64,000 bases of DNA from an uncultured Lachnospiraceae bacterium (GCA_910586705.1 CAJUJK010000017.1:1-64000); one strand, 5' to 3'; counted from the first letter of the stretch, positions 24,207-33,442 are shown. A program made the numbers and translations. The notes: a model not told the origin generated them from the letters alone.

Positions 24207-25439
24207 ATGAAGAGACGGACAAGCGTAAGGGAAGATGACAGGATAGATTTGATACCAGAGTACGGAAGGCAGAAGCTTTTGGCATATGCGGATTCTTTCC
24301 GGGATCTGGCGGATCTGTTTGAGGACAGTCAGGCGAGGGACGAGCCTTCCGGGGATGAGCTGTCGGACAGGCAGGAGTATCTGTGCAGGAGGCGTCTGCA
24401 GGAAAGTCAGGGGCTTCTGGCGGAGCATTTGAAAGAGATGGCGCATATTCTGGCGGTGACAGCCAGAGAAACCTGCCGCTGCCGCCCTATGGGAGAACGG
24501 CGTTATAAGCAGATGGCGGCTATGCTCCGGGAGTCTGGTATTATGCTGAAAGATTTTCTGGAACTGGAACATGAAGACGGGCACCGGGAGATCAGCCTTG
24601 TTATGAGACAGACAGGCGGCAGGCACGCGCGTTTCGGGGAAACGGAATATATTTCCACAGAGGATGTGGCGGATTACATATCGGTGGCGATGAACCGCAG
24701 GCTTTGTGCGGCGAAAAATACACCGGCCTATCTGGCGGCGGAGTACAATGCCTACTATTTTCTGGAAGAGCCGCCTTATCATCTGCTGACAGGCTTTGCC
24801 AAGGCAGTAAAGGAGACGGAGAAGGTGTCGGGTGACAGCTATTCCTTCTTTGAGTCGGATACGGGCAGGCTTCTGGTGCTGCTTTCAGACGGTGTCGGCT
24901 CCGGGGAGGAGGCGCGCAGGGAGTCCTGCCGTGTGATCGACATGATGGAGCGTTTTCTGGAGGCGGGATTTGGCAAGGAATCCGCCGTGCAGATGGTAAA
25001 CGGGGCGATGGCGGCAGCAGGACAGGAACAGGTTATGTCCACGCTGGATGTCTGCGATATTGATCTCTATACGGGGAACTGCGAGTTTGTAAAGGTGGGG
25101 GCGGCGAGCACCTATATTAAAAGGGGACGGCTGGTGGACAGGCTTTCCTCGAGGAACCTGCCGCTCGGGGTTTTCTGGCAGATGACGCCGGAAATCCAGA
25201 ATCGGACGCTGCAGAGCGGAGACTATATCATTATGCTTTCCGATGGAGTGCTTGACGCGCTTTCCGAAGGCATTGGCGAGGAGGCGCTGCCGGAGATTAT
25301 CGGCAGGATGGAATACAGCAATCCGGGGGAGATTGCGAACCAGATTCTTGCATACGCGATCGGGCAGAGCAGGGGACGGATTCGGGATGATATGACGGTG
25401 CTTGTGACGGGGATCTGGGATCAGGAGGGTTCCTTGTAG
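24207..25439 (+). CDS. SpoIIE-family PP2C serine phosphatase, short form without membrane domain
   Basis: A 410-residue protein. The C-terminal half is a PPM/PP2C phosphatase of the SpoIIE type: DSYSFFESDTGRLLVLLSDG, then SGEEARRESCRV, with second metal-site Asp in IIMLSDGVLDAL. In Bacillus SpoIIE dephosphorylates SpoIIAA to release sigma-F in the forespore. The position between divIC and tilS is the classical spoIIE locus. Unlike the roughly 800-residue Bacillus protein, no multi-helix membrane region is visible; the first 180 residues are soluble, charged and helical. A ten-helix anchor seems lost or encoded elsewhere. The GTG at 24204 directly precedes the ATG chosen here. Confidence 0.8.
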   Translation: MKRRTSVREDDRIDLIPEYGRQKLLAYADSFRDLADLFEDSQARDEPSGDELSDRQEYLCRRRLQESQGLLAEHLKEMAHILAVTARETCRCRPMGERRYKQMAAMLRESGIMLKDFLELEHEDGHREISLVMRQTGGRHARFGETEYISTEDVADYISVAMNRRLCAAKNTPAYLAAEYNAYYFLEEPPYHLLTGFAKAVKETEKVSGDSYSFFESDTGRLLVLLSDGVGSGEEARRESCRVIDMMERFLEAGFGKESAVQMVNGAMAAAGQEQVMSTLDVCDIDLYTGNCEFVKVGAASTYIKRGRLVDRLSSRNLPLGVFWQMTPEIQNRTLQSGDYIIMLSDGVLDALSEGIGEEALPEIIGRMEYSNPGEIANQILAYAIGQSRGRIRDDMTVLVTGIWDQEGSL

Positions 25440-25467
25440 CCGGGGACAGTGGACGGACAGGCGAAGG

Positions 25468-27024
25468 ATGAAAGAAAATCTTTATGAAAAAGTAAAAAAA
25501 TATATGAACGCCAACGGTATGGCGGAACCGGGGGACTGTATTGTGGCCGGTGTTTCCGGGGGCGCGGACTCGGTCTGTATGCTGCATCTGCTGGCGCGGC
25601 TGCAAAAGGAGATTCCGTTCCGGCTGGCGGTGGTGCATGTGAACCACGGTCTGCGCGCGGAGGCGGGGGAGGATGCCGTCTTTGTGGAGAAGCTGTGCGG
25701 ACAGTGGGGGATTCCCTTCTATCTGCGGGAAGTGGATATGGCAGGTTACGCGGCGACGCACAGGCTGTCGCAGGAGGAAGCCGGGCGTGTGCTCCGCTAT
25801 CAGGCGTTTCAGGAGGTTCTCGAAGAGATAAAAACCGGGGACAGGGGCAGAATCGCGGTGGCGCACAATGCGGATGACAGGGCGGAAACCATGCTCTTTC
25901 ATATGTTCCGGGGCAGCGGGCCCAAAGGACTTTCCTCGATCCGCCCGGTCAGGGAATCGGTTGTCCGTCCGCTTCTGTGTGCGGACCGGCAGCAGATTGA
26001 AGCCTATCTGGCTGCGGAAGGACTGGTCTGGCGGGAGGACAGCACAAACGGGGAGGATGCTTATGCCCGCAATAAGATCAGGCACCACATACTGCCCTAT
26101 GCAAAGCGGGAGATTTGCGGTGGGGCGGTTTCGCATATGGGCGAACTGGCAGATCTGCTGGCGGAAACCGAAAATTATCTGGCGCGGGAGACGGAAAAGC
26201 TTTACGAAATCTATGCGAGGGAGGATATGGAAAGGCAGACCGGCTTGGGCAGAGCCGCAGAGACGACCGAAGGATGCGGGAATGCGTATGGGGAAATAAA
26301 AATAGAACTGCGCGGTTTCCGAAGCGAGGATGTGGTGATGCAGAAACGGATCCTGCTGCGGGCGCTTGAGAGGATGACGCCCCATCGGAAAGACATTACT
26401 GCGCGCCATATCGCAGGGCTGATGGAACTTACAAAGAAGGAGGGCAGCAAGGCGCTTTCCCTGCCGTATGGGATCAGAGCCCTCAAAGAATATGACACAT
26501 TATTCCTGAGGCGGACGAATAAAAAAGCGCTTCAGGGAGAGCTGCCGGTAATCTGCATTGCGGAGTCTGCGCTTACGCCGGGGGCTGCCGTGGAGTTTGA
26601 TGCGCCGGGTGCGGGCGGTTTTACATTTATTCTGTGGGAGACGGCTTTTTTGCCCGCTGCGTCCTTTTTCTACAGAAAGGAACAAAATATTCCAGAAAAT
26701 AGATATACGAAATGGTTTGATTATGATAAAATAACTACGTCTTTACTCCTGCGGACCAGAAGGCAGGGAGATTATCTTACAATAGATGACGCGCTCCATA
26801 CCCAGTCTGTAAAGCAGTACATGATTAACGAAAAAATCCCGAAGGCGAAACGGGACGACATGTATCTGCTGGCGGACGGCGCCCATATTCTCTGGGTGCC
26901 CGGACACCGTGTAAGCAGACAGTACCGGGTGGAGAAAAACACAAGGCGTATTCTGGAAGTACGTCTAAGAGGAGGAAGCTATGGGGGAACGGATCGAAGT
27001 ATTGCTGGCGGAGGAAAAGATTGA
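25468..27024 (+). CDS. tilS: tRNA(Ile)-lysidine synthase
   Basis: A 518-residue enzyme that converts C34 of the CAU-anticodon isoleucine tRNA to lysidine, essential for reading AUA. The PP-loop is VAGVSGGADSVCML, followed by VVHVNHGLRAEA and VAHNADDRAETMLFHMFRGS. The C-terminal TilS domain is complete (LRTRRQGDYLTIDDALHTQS, then LWVPGHRVSRQYRV). Its 3' end overlaps hpt by 44 nt in a different frame, so the two are translationally linked, as in many Firmicutes. Confidence 0.95.
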   Translation: MKENLYEKVKKYMNANGMAEPGDCIVAGVSGGADSVCMLHLLARLQKEIPFRLAVVHVNHGLRAEAGEDAVFVEKLCGQWGIPFYLREVDMAGYAATHRLSQEEAGRVLRYQAFQEVLEEIKTGDRGRIAVAHNADDRAETMLFHMFRGSGPKGLSSIRPVRESVVRPLLCADRQQIEAYLAAEGLVWREDSTNGEDAYARNKIRHHILPYAKREICGGAVSHMGELADLLAETENYLARETEKLYEIYAREDMERQTGLGRAAETTEGCGNAYGEIKIELRGFRSEDVVMQKRILLRALERMTPHRKDITARHIAGLMELTKKEGSKALSLPYGIRALKEYDTLFLRRTNKKALQGELPVICIAESALTPGAAVEFDAPGAGGFTFILWETAFLPAASFFYRKEQNIPENRYTKWFDYDKITTSLLLRTRRQGDYLTIDDALHTQSVKQYMINEKIPKAKRDDMYLLADGAHILWVPGHRVSRQYRVEKNTRRILEVRLRGGSYGGTDRSIAGGGKD

Positions 27025-27505
27025 CAGGCGGATTCAGGAAATTGGCGATCAGATTTCCAGAGATTACGCGGGAAAACAGGTACATCTGGTATGTGTGTTA
27101 AAGGGCGGCAGCTTTTTTATGTGCGAGCTGGCGAAACGCATTACGGTGCCAGTATCCATTGACTTTATGTCGGTATCCAGCTACGGCGGGGACACCGAGT
27201 CAAGCGGCGTGGTGAGGATTGTGAAGGATCTGGATGAGCCCTTGAAGGATAAGCATGTAATTGTGGTTGAAGATATCGTGGATTCCGGGCGGACGCTGAG
27301 CTATCTGTTAGATATGCTGCGAAGCAGGGGGGCGGCGGACGTAAGTCTCTGTACATTGTTGGACAAGCCGGACAGACGTGTGGTGGATGTAAAGGTGGAT
27401 TACACGGGCTTTGAGATTCCGGATGAATTTGTGGTGGGATATGGTCTGGATTATGACCAGAAGTATCGCAATCTGCCTTATATCGGAATGGTGAAGTTTG
27501 ACTAA
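26981..27505 (+). CDS. hpt: Hypoxanthine phosphoribosyltransferase
   Basis: A 174-residue purine salvage enzyme that makes IMP and GMP from hypoxanthine and guanine plus PRPP. The PRPP-binding motif VIVVEDIVDSGRTLSYL is intact, as is the N-terminal VCVLKGGSFFMCEL and the C-terminal YGLDYDQKYRNLPYIG. The start lies inside tilS after AGAGGAGG. The order tilS-hpt-ftsH is conserved across Firmicutes. Confidence 0.95.
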   Translation: MGERIEVLLAEEKIDRRIQEIGDQISRDYAGKQVHLVCVLKGGSFFMCELAKRITVPVSIDFMSVSSYGGDTESSGVVRIVKDLDEPLKDKHVIVVEDIVDSGRTLSYLLDMLRSRGAADVSLCTLLDKPDRRVVDVKVDYTGFEIPDEFVVGYGLDYDQKYRNLPYIGMVKFD

Positions 27506-27541
27506 ATTTTTCAGAACGGATCGGAGTAGAGGAATTATTTA

Positions 27542-29401
27542 ATGAACAAGAGTGGTAGAAGTTTTTATCTGTATTTTGTAATCATTATCTGCCTGCTGCT
27601 GTTTACGGTGTGGGTGGGGACGCTGCGGGTGCCGAACAGCGGCTATACCAGAGGCGAATTTGAGAAGCAGATGGAGAAGAATGAGGTCGCGGTCGTGACA
27701 ATCTGTCCGAACAAGGATACGCCTACCGGATCCCTCAAGGTAGTTCTCAGAAGCGGCGAGGAGAAAATTCTCTATGTGACGGACGTGACGGAGATGGAGA
27801 ATATTGTCAGGGCACACGGCATAGACTGCTCCGTGGAGAACGTGCCGGAGGAGAGCTGGTTTCTGAACAGCGTCCTGCCGATTCTGATTGTGGTGGTGGT
27901 CTGCGCTTTCTTCTTTGTGATGATGAATTCCCAGAATGCCGGCGGCGGTGGCGGCAAGATGATGAACTTTGGAAAGAGCCGCGCCAGACTTACCATGGGC
28001 GGGGAAAATAAGATCACGCTGAACGAAGTGGCGGGTCTGAAGGAAGAAAAAGAGGAGCTGCAGGAGATCGTGGAGTTTCTCAGGGAGCCGGGCAAGTTCA
28101 CCAAGGTGGGCGCGAGAATCCCCAAGGGCGTGCTTTTAGAGGGTGCGCCGGGTACGGGTAAGACGCTTCTGGCAAAAGCCATTGCGGGAGAAGCGAACGT
28201 GCCGTTTTTCAGCATTTCCGGCTCAGATTTTGTGGAGATGTTCGTCGGTGTGGGTGCGTCCCGCGTGCGCGATATGTTTGCGGAGGCGAAGCGTCATGCG
28301 CCGTGTATTATTTTTATCGATGAGATCGATGCGGTGGCGAGAAGGCGCGGCACCGGCATGGGTGGCGGACACGACGAGAGGGAGCAGACGTTAAATCAGC
28401 TTCTGGTGGAGATGGACGGTTTCGGCGTCAATGAGGGAATTATCGTGATGGCGGCGACGAACCGTGTGGATATCTTAGATCCGGCGATCCTCCGTCCCGG
28501 GCGCTTTGACAGGAAAATAACCGTGGTTTCCCCGGATGTGCGGGGCAGGGAAGATATTTTAAGGGTACATGCCAAGAATAAACCCCTCGGCGACGACGTG
28601 GACCTGCAGCAGATTGCCCAGACCACGGCAGGCTTTACCGGCGCGGATCTGGAGAATCTGTTAAACGAGGCGGCAATCAACGCGGCTATGGATAAGCGCG
28701 CCTTTGTGCGGCAGGATGATATCAAGAAAGCGTTTATCAAGGTGGGAATCGGTGCGGAGAAGAAGAGCCGCATCATTTCGGAGAAAGAGAAGAAGATTAC
28801 GGCTTACCACGAGGCGGGTCACGCGATTCTCTTTCATGTGCTGCCGGATGTGGGACCGGTGTATACCGTTTCCATTATTCCGACCGGGCTCGGGGCAGCA
28901 GGCTACACCATGCCGCTGCCGGAGAAAGATGAGATGTTCCTCACAAAGGGGAAGATGTTTGAGGACATTATGGTGTCTCTGGGCGGCAGAATCGCGGAGG
29001 AAATCATCTTCGACGATATCACAACGGGCGCGTCCAGCGATATCAAAAAAGCGACCAAGGTGGCGCGCAGGATGGTAACCCGCTATGGTATGTCCGATAA
29101 CATCGGCGTGATCAATTATGACGATGACGACGACGAAGTGTTTATCGGCAGGGATCTGGCGCATGCGAAGAACCACAGCGAACTGGTTTCCGGGGAGATT
29201 GACCGGGAAGTGAAAAGCATCATAGACGAGTGTTATCAGAAGGCGAAGGATATCATCATGGAGCACGAGGATGTGCTGCATAAGTGCGCGAAGCTCCTTC
29301 TGGAGAAGGAAAAGATCAACCGCGCGGAGTTTGAGTCCCTCTTCGACACCTACTATCCTCAGCCCGAAGAGCCGGGTGAGCGGGTAGGAGAACAGCAGTA
29401 A
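27542..29401 (+). CDS. ftsH: ATP-dependent zinc metalloprotease FtsH
   Basis: A 619-residue membrane-anchored AAA+ protease. Two transmembrane helices (about 9-27 and 109-130) flank an extracellular segment. The ATPase domain has Walker A (GAPGTGKT), Walker B (IIFIDEIDAV) and the second region of homology (ATNRVDILDPAILRPGRFDR). The peptidase has the zinc motif HEAGH (about 422-426) and a downstream Asp in the DITTGASSDIKKAT stretch. It degrades misfolded membrane proteins and regulators. No hairpin terminator lies directly after the stop; one is at 29558-29587. Confidence 0.96.
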   Translation: MNKSGRSFYLYFVIIICLLLFTVWVGTLRVPNSGYTRGEFEKQMEKNEVAVVTICPNKDTPTGSLKVVLRSGEEKILYVTDVTEMENIVRAHGIDCSVENVPEESWFLNSVLPILIVVVVCAFFFVMMNSQNAGGGGGKMMNFGKSRARLTMGGENKITLNEVAGLKEEKEELQEIVEFLREPGKFTKVGARIPKGVLLEGAPGTGKTLLAKAIAGEANVPFFSISGSDFVEMFVGVGASRVRDMFAEAKRHAPCIIFIDEIDAVARRRGTGMGGGHDEREQTLNQLLVEMDGFGVNEGIIVMAATNRVDILDPAILRPGRFDRKITVVSPDVRGREDILRVHAKNKPLGDDVDLQQIAQTTAGFTGADLENLLNEAAINAAMDKRAFVRQDDIKKAFIKVGIGAEKKSRIISEKEKKITAYHEAGHAILFHVLPDVGPVYTVSIIPTGLGAAGYTMPLPEKDEMFLTKGKMFEDIMVSLGGRIAEEIIFDDITTGASSDIKKATKVARRMVTRYGMSDNIGVINYDDDDDEVFIGRDLAHAKNHSELVSGEIDREVKSIIDECYQKAKDIIMEHEDVLHKCAKLLLEKEKINRAEFESLFDTYYPQPEEPGERVGEQQ

Positions 29402-29434
29402 TTGTGCAAAATTAACAAAAATATGTATACAAAA

Positions 29435-29587
29435 TTGTAATATTTGTGAATCCTTGGTATTGTAGACAGACAGGGGGTATGCTAATATACTACTTGTAAC
29501 CCCCCAATACATTATATAGTTTTTTGCTATACCCCATAAGAAAGAAATACCTTCTCTAAAAAAGACAGTTTAACGGCTGTCTTTTTT
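29435..29587 (+). ncRNA. Candidate short structured transcript between ftsH and the amylase gene
   Basis: A promoter-like pair TTGTAA (29435-29440) and TATTGT (29458-29463) with a 17-bp spacer is followed by a structured segment. GGGGGT (29473-29478) can pair with ACCCCC (29499-29504), or alternatively GGGGTAT can pair with ATACCCC (29529-29535). An intrinsic terminator (29558-29587) ends the segment. No plausible reading frame lies inside. This may be a small RNA of about 115 nt or an attenuated leader. There is no expression evidence. Confidence 0.35.
29558..29587 (+). terminator. Intrinsic terminator upstream of the amylase promoter
   Basis: AAAAAAGACAG pairs with CTGTCTTTTTT around an 8-nt loop. 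It ends either the ftsH operon or the candidate short RNA. Confidence 0.85.
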
Positions 29588-29612
29588 ACTTTGTCATGGT
29601 TTTGTGCAAGAA

Positions 29613-29660
29613 TTGTGGGTTGCGCATCCACAATATATAGGATAAAATAACTATATATTG
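29613..29660 (+). promoter_or_regulatory. Amylase promoter with two nested dyads
   Basis: TTGCGC (29620-29625) and TAAAAT (29643-29648) with a 17-bp spacer. One dyad, TTGTGG...CCACAA (29613-29633), covers the -35. A second, perfect with 10-bp arms (CAATATATAG at 29631-29640, CTATATATTG at 29651-29660), covers the -10. Repressor or activator binding is likely; the protein is not identifiable. Confidence 0.6.
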
Positions 29661-29686
29661 TTCTCATTTTCAAGGAAAGGCTGATT

Positions 29687-31816
29687 ATGGATATTAATCA
29701 ATTTCAGAAGGCAGAAAAAAATCAGCAGTATTTTTCGGGTATGCGCCCGGTTTTTAACAGGAAAGCTTTATTCACGGATTTAACCGGGGACTATGTGTCG
29801 CCGATGGAGCCAAGTGCCTACGGTGAGGTTACCGTGCGCTTTCGGTCTGCCAAAAATAACATTGATAAAGTGTTTTTTGTACACAAGAATGAGAAACACC
29901 TCATGTTCAAGACGGAATCGGATGAATACTTCGATTACTATTCGCATACGGTTCAGCTTGAAGATGAGAAGCTGAGTTATTATTTTGAAGTCCATGCGGG
30001 GAGGCTGTCCTGTTTTTACGACAGACGGGGCGTCACGAAGGATACCAACGAGTATTACAATTTTCATGTCATTCCCGGCTTTAAGACGCCCGACTGGGCG
30101 AAGGGCGCGGTCTTTTACCAGATTTACGTGGACCGTTTCTACAACGGCGACCCAGCCAACGACGTGCTGACCAACGAATACCAGTATATCGGGGATAAGA
30201 CAGTCAGAGTGGAGGACTGGGATAAATATCCGGCGGCTATGGGTGTGCGCGAGTTTTACGGCGGCGATCTGCAGGGCGTTCTCGATAAGATGGATTATCT
30301 GCAGGATCTGGGCGTGGATGTGATTTATTTCAATCCGCTGTTTGTGTCGCCCTCCAACCATAAGTACGACATACAGGATTACGACTATATCGATCCCCAT
30401 TTTGGCAGGATTGTGCATGACGAGGGAGAGCTTTTGAAGCCGGAGCAGACGGAGAACCGCTTTGCCACCCGGTATATTGACCGCGTCTCCAACAAGGAAA
30501 ATCTGGAGGCAAGTAACGAGCTTTTTGCGGAAGTGGTGAAGGAAGCGCACCGAAGGGGTATGAAAGTCATTCTGGACGGCGTGTTCAACCACTGTGGTTC
30601 CTTCAACAAATGGCTGGACAGGGAAAGAATATACGAAAACGCGCCCGGTTACGAAAAGGGCGCCTATATTGATAAAGAGAGTCCTTACCACAACTATTTC
30701 CAGTTCCACGACGAGAATAAGTTTCCCTACAACGGTTCCTATGACGGCTGGTGGGGACATGATACGCTGCCGAAGCTGAATTATGAAAATTCCAGACAGC
30801 TTCTGGATTATGTGCTCTATATCGGCAGGAAATGGGTATCTCCGCCCTACAACGCGGACGGCTGGCGTCTGGACGTGGCGGCGGATCTGGGTCACACCCC
30901 GGAATTTAACCATAATTTCTGGAAGGAATTTCGCAGAACGGTTAAGATGGCGAACCCGGAGGCGATTATTCTGGCGGAGCATTACGGCAGTCCCGTAGAC
31001 TGGCTGCAGGGTCAGGAGTGGGATACGGTGATGAACTATGACGCCTTTATGGAGCCTGTGACGTGGTTCCTGACAGGGATGCAGAAACACAGCGACGACT
31101 ACAGAGAGGATATGCGGGGTAACGCCGACAGTTTCTGGGGAGCAATGAAGCACCACTGTGCCGCGTTCACCATGCCGTCCCTTTTTGTGGCGATGAACGA
31201 ACTGTCCAACCATGACCATTCCCGGTTCCTCACCAGAACGAACCACAAGGTGGGCAGGACGAACACGCTGGGACCGCAGGCGGCGGATGAGGGTGTAAAT
31301 AAAGCGGTGCTTCGCGAGGCGGTGGTTATTCAGATGACATGGCCCGGCGCGCCGACGATTTATTATGGAGACGAAGCGGGTGTCTGCGGGTTCACCGATC
31401 CGGACAACAGACGAACCTATCCATGGGGGCATGAAGATCAGGAACTGATTGCTTTTCATAAGGAGATTATCCGCATTCATAAGACGCATCAGGAATTTCT
31501 GACGGGATCCCTCAAGTATCTGTATGCCGACTACAATGTGATCGGCTACGGCAGATTTAACAGGGAGGGACAGTCGGTGATTCTGGTCAACAACAATGAT
31601 TACGAGATCACGAAAGAAGTGTCCGTGTGGTATCTGGGCATTCCGAAAGAGTGTGTACTCAGTTGTCTGATGCTGACGACGGCGGAAGGTTATTCCACGG
31701 AGCCGAAGCAGTATCCCGTTATTTCCGGCAAGGTAAAGGTGACTCTGCCGGCGACGTCGGCGATTATATTGCGGCATGAAAAGCCGCAGGAACGGAAATT
31801 TGTAAAGTTTTTCTGA
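29687..31816 (+). CDS. GH13 alpha-amylase family enzyme (neopullulanase/cyclomaltodextrinase type)
   Basis: A 709-residue cytoplasmic enzyme without a signal peptide. An N-terminal beta-sandwich domain (about 1-140, CBM34-like) precedes the catalytic barrel. Conserved GH13 regions are visible: VILDGVFNHCG, GWRLDVA (nucleophile Asp), ILAEHYG (acid/base Glu) and ELSNHDHSRF (third Asp). A C-terminal beta domain closes the protein. The subfamily cleaves cyclodextrins, pullulan or short maltodextrins inside the cell. It is followed after 11 nt by a transglutaminase-like gene. The upstream promoter has strong dyads. Confidence 0.92.
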   Translation: MDINQFQKAEKNQQYFSGMRPVFNRKALFTDLTGDYVSPMEPSAYGEVTVRFRSAKNNIDKVFFVHKNEKHLMFKTESDEYFDYYSHTVQLEDEKLSYYFEVHAGRLSCFYDRRGVTKDTNEYYNFHVIPGFKTPDWAKGAVFYQIYVDRFYNGDPANDVLTNEYQYIGDKTVRVEDWDKYPAAMGVREFYGGDLQGVLDKMDYLQDLGVDVIYFNPLFVSPSNHKYDIQDYDYIDPHFGRIVHDEGELLKPEQTENRFATRYIDRVSNKENLEASNELFAEVVKEAHRRGMKVILDGVFNHCGSFNKWLDRERIYENAPGYEKGAYIDKESPYHNYFQFHDENKFPYNGSYDGWWGHDTLPKLNYENSRQLLDYVLYIGRKWVSPPYNADGWRLDVAADLGHTPEFNHNFWKEFRRTVKMANPEAIILAEHYGSPVDWLQGQEWDTVMNYDAFMEPVTWFLTGMQKHSDDYREDMRGNADSFWGAMKHHCAAFTMPSLFVAMNELSNHDHSRFLTRTNHKVGRTNTLGPQAADEGVNKAVLREAVVIQMTWPGAPTIYYGDEAGVCGFTDPDNRRTYPWGHEDQELIAFHKEIIRIHKTHQEFLTGSLKYLYADYNVIGYGRFNREGQSVILVNNNDYEITKEVSVWYLGIPKECVLSCLMLTTAEGYSTEPKQYPVISGKVKVTLPATSAIILRHEKPQERKFVKFF

Positions 31817-31827
31817 GGGGCGCGATA

Positions 31828-33099
31828 ATGAAGATACTGAAGAATATCATAGTGGGGATAGGTGTTATAGCGGCACTATTGTGTGCACTCATTATATTAT
31901 CTGCCGTGAATCCGGGCATTACGCAGACCCTTTCCTCCCTGCTTTCAGGGGACGGACTTCCCGTAAAGGAGGAGGAGTCCGGGACGGCGGAAGAGCCGGA
32001 ACCTTATGGGGATGAAGGATCGTCAGATTTTGATATGCCGTCTGATACGTCCCCAGAAACAGAGGGTGACGAGGAAACGCCGGAGGAAGATTTTACCCTG
32101 CCCGAGGAGGAAGAGGAGATGGGATCCGGGCAGACCGTGCAGCGGCAGCCCGAGGAGCCGGACAGAAGTTATTCCAGAGCGGAAAGCAGCGGGGAGCGCG
32201 TAAGAGGTATGAACGGGTATGAGCCGCCGTCGGAATCGGGTGTGAAGGTTCCGGAGGCGGTCAGCGGGAAAGCCGGTTATCAGCCTATCACGGAGAAATC
32301 CGAGGAATTGCCCGATGCGGAGGGTGGCGAGTATACAAGCGATTTAGGTTACGGAGAGATGGGCGATAACCTGTCTTTTGACTCAATTTTTTATCCCTAT
32401 TATCAGATGTTAGACCCGAAAGGGCAGCATCTATACCGGCAGATATATGCCAATGCAGCCGCGTATAACGCGGCTTTTGTGCCCATTGAGGCGGTGCCTG
32501 TGTCCGAGCTTAAGGATGTGATTATGGCGGTGTACAACGATCACCCCGAGCTTTTCTGGCTCAATACGGTGTTTACCTGCAAGTATGACCAGAACAAAAT
32601 CTGCGCCGAACTGGAACTGGAGTTCAATATGACGCTGGAGGAACTGACCCCGGCTTCCAGAACGTTTTATAACATCACCAACGAGATCCTGTCGCAGGTA
32701 CAAGGCTTAAGTGTGAATGAGAAGGAGAGGCGGCTGCACGATATTCTGATTGACCGGGTCGAGTACGACAAGGGCGTGGATAAGAACCAGAGCGCCTACA
32801 GTGCGCTGGTGGACGGAAAGAGCGTGTGCGCGGGATATGCCAGAGCTTACCAGTACCTGATGCAGCGGACGGGCATACCCTGTTTTTACTGCACAGGCTA
32901 TGCGGGGACAGACCATGCGTGGAACATTGTCGGACTGGATGACGGCTATTACAATGTGGATGTGACATGGGACGACACGGAGGGCGGTCAGTATGATTAC
33001 TTCAACAAGACGGATGAAGCCTATGCGGACACCCATGTGAGACGGGAGCTGTCGGTGAACCTGCCGAAGTGTGAGGGACAGCGGTATGCGGTTCAGTGA
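31828..33099 (+). CDS. Membrane-anchored transglutaminase-like protein
   Basis: A 423-residue protein with an N-terminal transmembrane helix (about 4-29) and a long acidic, Pro/Glu-rich linker (about 50-170). The C-terminal domain is transglutaminase-like: KSVCAGYARAYQYLMQ with the catalytic Cys, TGYAGTDHAWNIV with His, and YYNVDVTWDD with Asp. The triad is complete. Such domains act as cysteine proteases or cross-linkers at the cell surface. Its pairing with an intracellular amylase has no obvious meaning. The stop overlaps the alkyltransferase-like start region. Confidence 0.85.
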   Translation: MKILKNIIVGIGVIAALLCALIILSAVNPGITQTLSSLLSGDGLPVKEEESGTAEEPEPYGDEGSSDFDMPSDTSPETEGDEETPEEDFTLPEEEEEMGSGQTVQRQPEEPDRSYSRAESSGERVRGMNGYEPPSESGVKVPEAVSGKAGYQPITEKSEELPDAEGGEYTSDLGYGEMGDNLSFDSIFYPYYQMLDPKGQHLYRQIYANAAAYNAAFVPIEAVPVSELKDVIMAVYNDHPELFWLNTVFTCKYDQNKICAELELEFNMTLEELTPASRTFYNITNEILSQVQGLSVNEKERRLHDILIDRVEYDKGVDKNQSAYSALVDGKSVCAGYARAYQYLMQRTGIPCFYCTGYAGTDHAWNIVGLDDGYYNVDVTWDDTEGGQYDYFNKTDEAYADTHVRRELSVNLPKCEGQRYAVQ

Positions 33100-33442
33100 T
33101 GGGATCATATGCCCGGAAGATGCCAGTCATGTGCGGACCGGGGCGGAACAGGAGCTGCTTGCCTACGAAGTGCTCTCTGTGGTGGAGGAGATTCCGCCGG
33201 GAAAAGTAGCGTCCTACGGGCAGATCGCGAGACTGGTGGGCAGGGAGAAAAACGCAAGGCTGGTGGGGAAAATTTTAAGCCGTGCGGAATATTTTGGAAA
33301 TTACCCGTGCCACAGGGTCGTCAACCATGCGGGGCGCACGGCGCCGAACTGGCCGAAGCAGCGGGAGCTGTTGGAGGAAGAGAGCGTTATTTTTAAAGAA
33401 AATGGATGCGTGGATATGGGAAAATGCCAGTGGGAGTGCTGA
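33086..33442 (+). CDS. Alkyltransferase-like MGMT/ATL family protein
   Basis: A 118-residue protein consisting only of the C-terminal DNA-binding domain of O6-alkylguanine-DNA alkyltransferases: VEEIPPGKVASYGQIARLVG, then NARLVGKIL and YPCHRVVNHAGR. The PCHR active-site cysteine is present, unlike in true ATLs, which have Trp there, so it may be an active minimal enzyme. The ATG at 33086 overlaps the end of the transglutaminase-like gene by 14 nt; a GTG at 33071 is an alternative. Confidence 0.88.
   Translation: MRFSDGIICPEDASHVRTGAEQELLAYEVLSVVEEIPPGKVASYGQIARLVGREKNARLVGKILSRAEYFGNYPCHRVVNHAGRTAPNWPKQRELLEEESVIFKENGCVDMGKCQWEC

Noticed and set aside
29780..31777. A 665-codon minus-strand frame opposite the amylase gene
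   Set aside because: The plus frame has all GH13 catalytic motifs. The minus frame has no ribosome site and a His/Arg/Leu-rich composition typical of antisense shadows.
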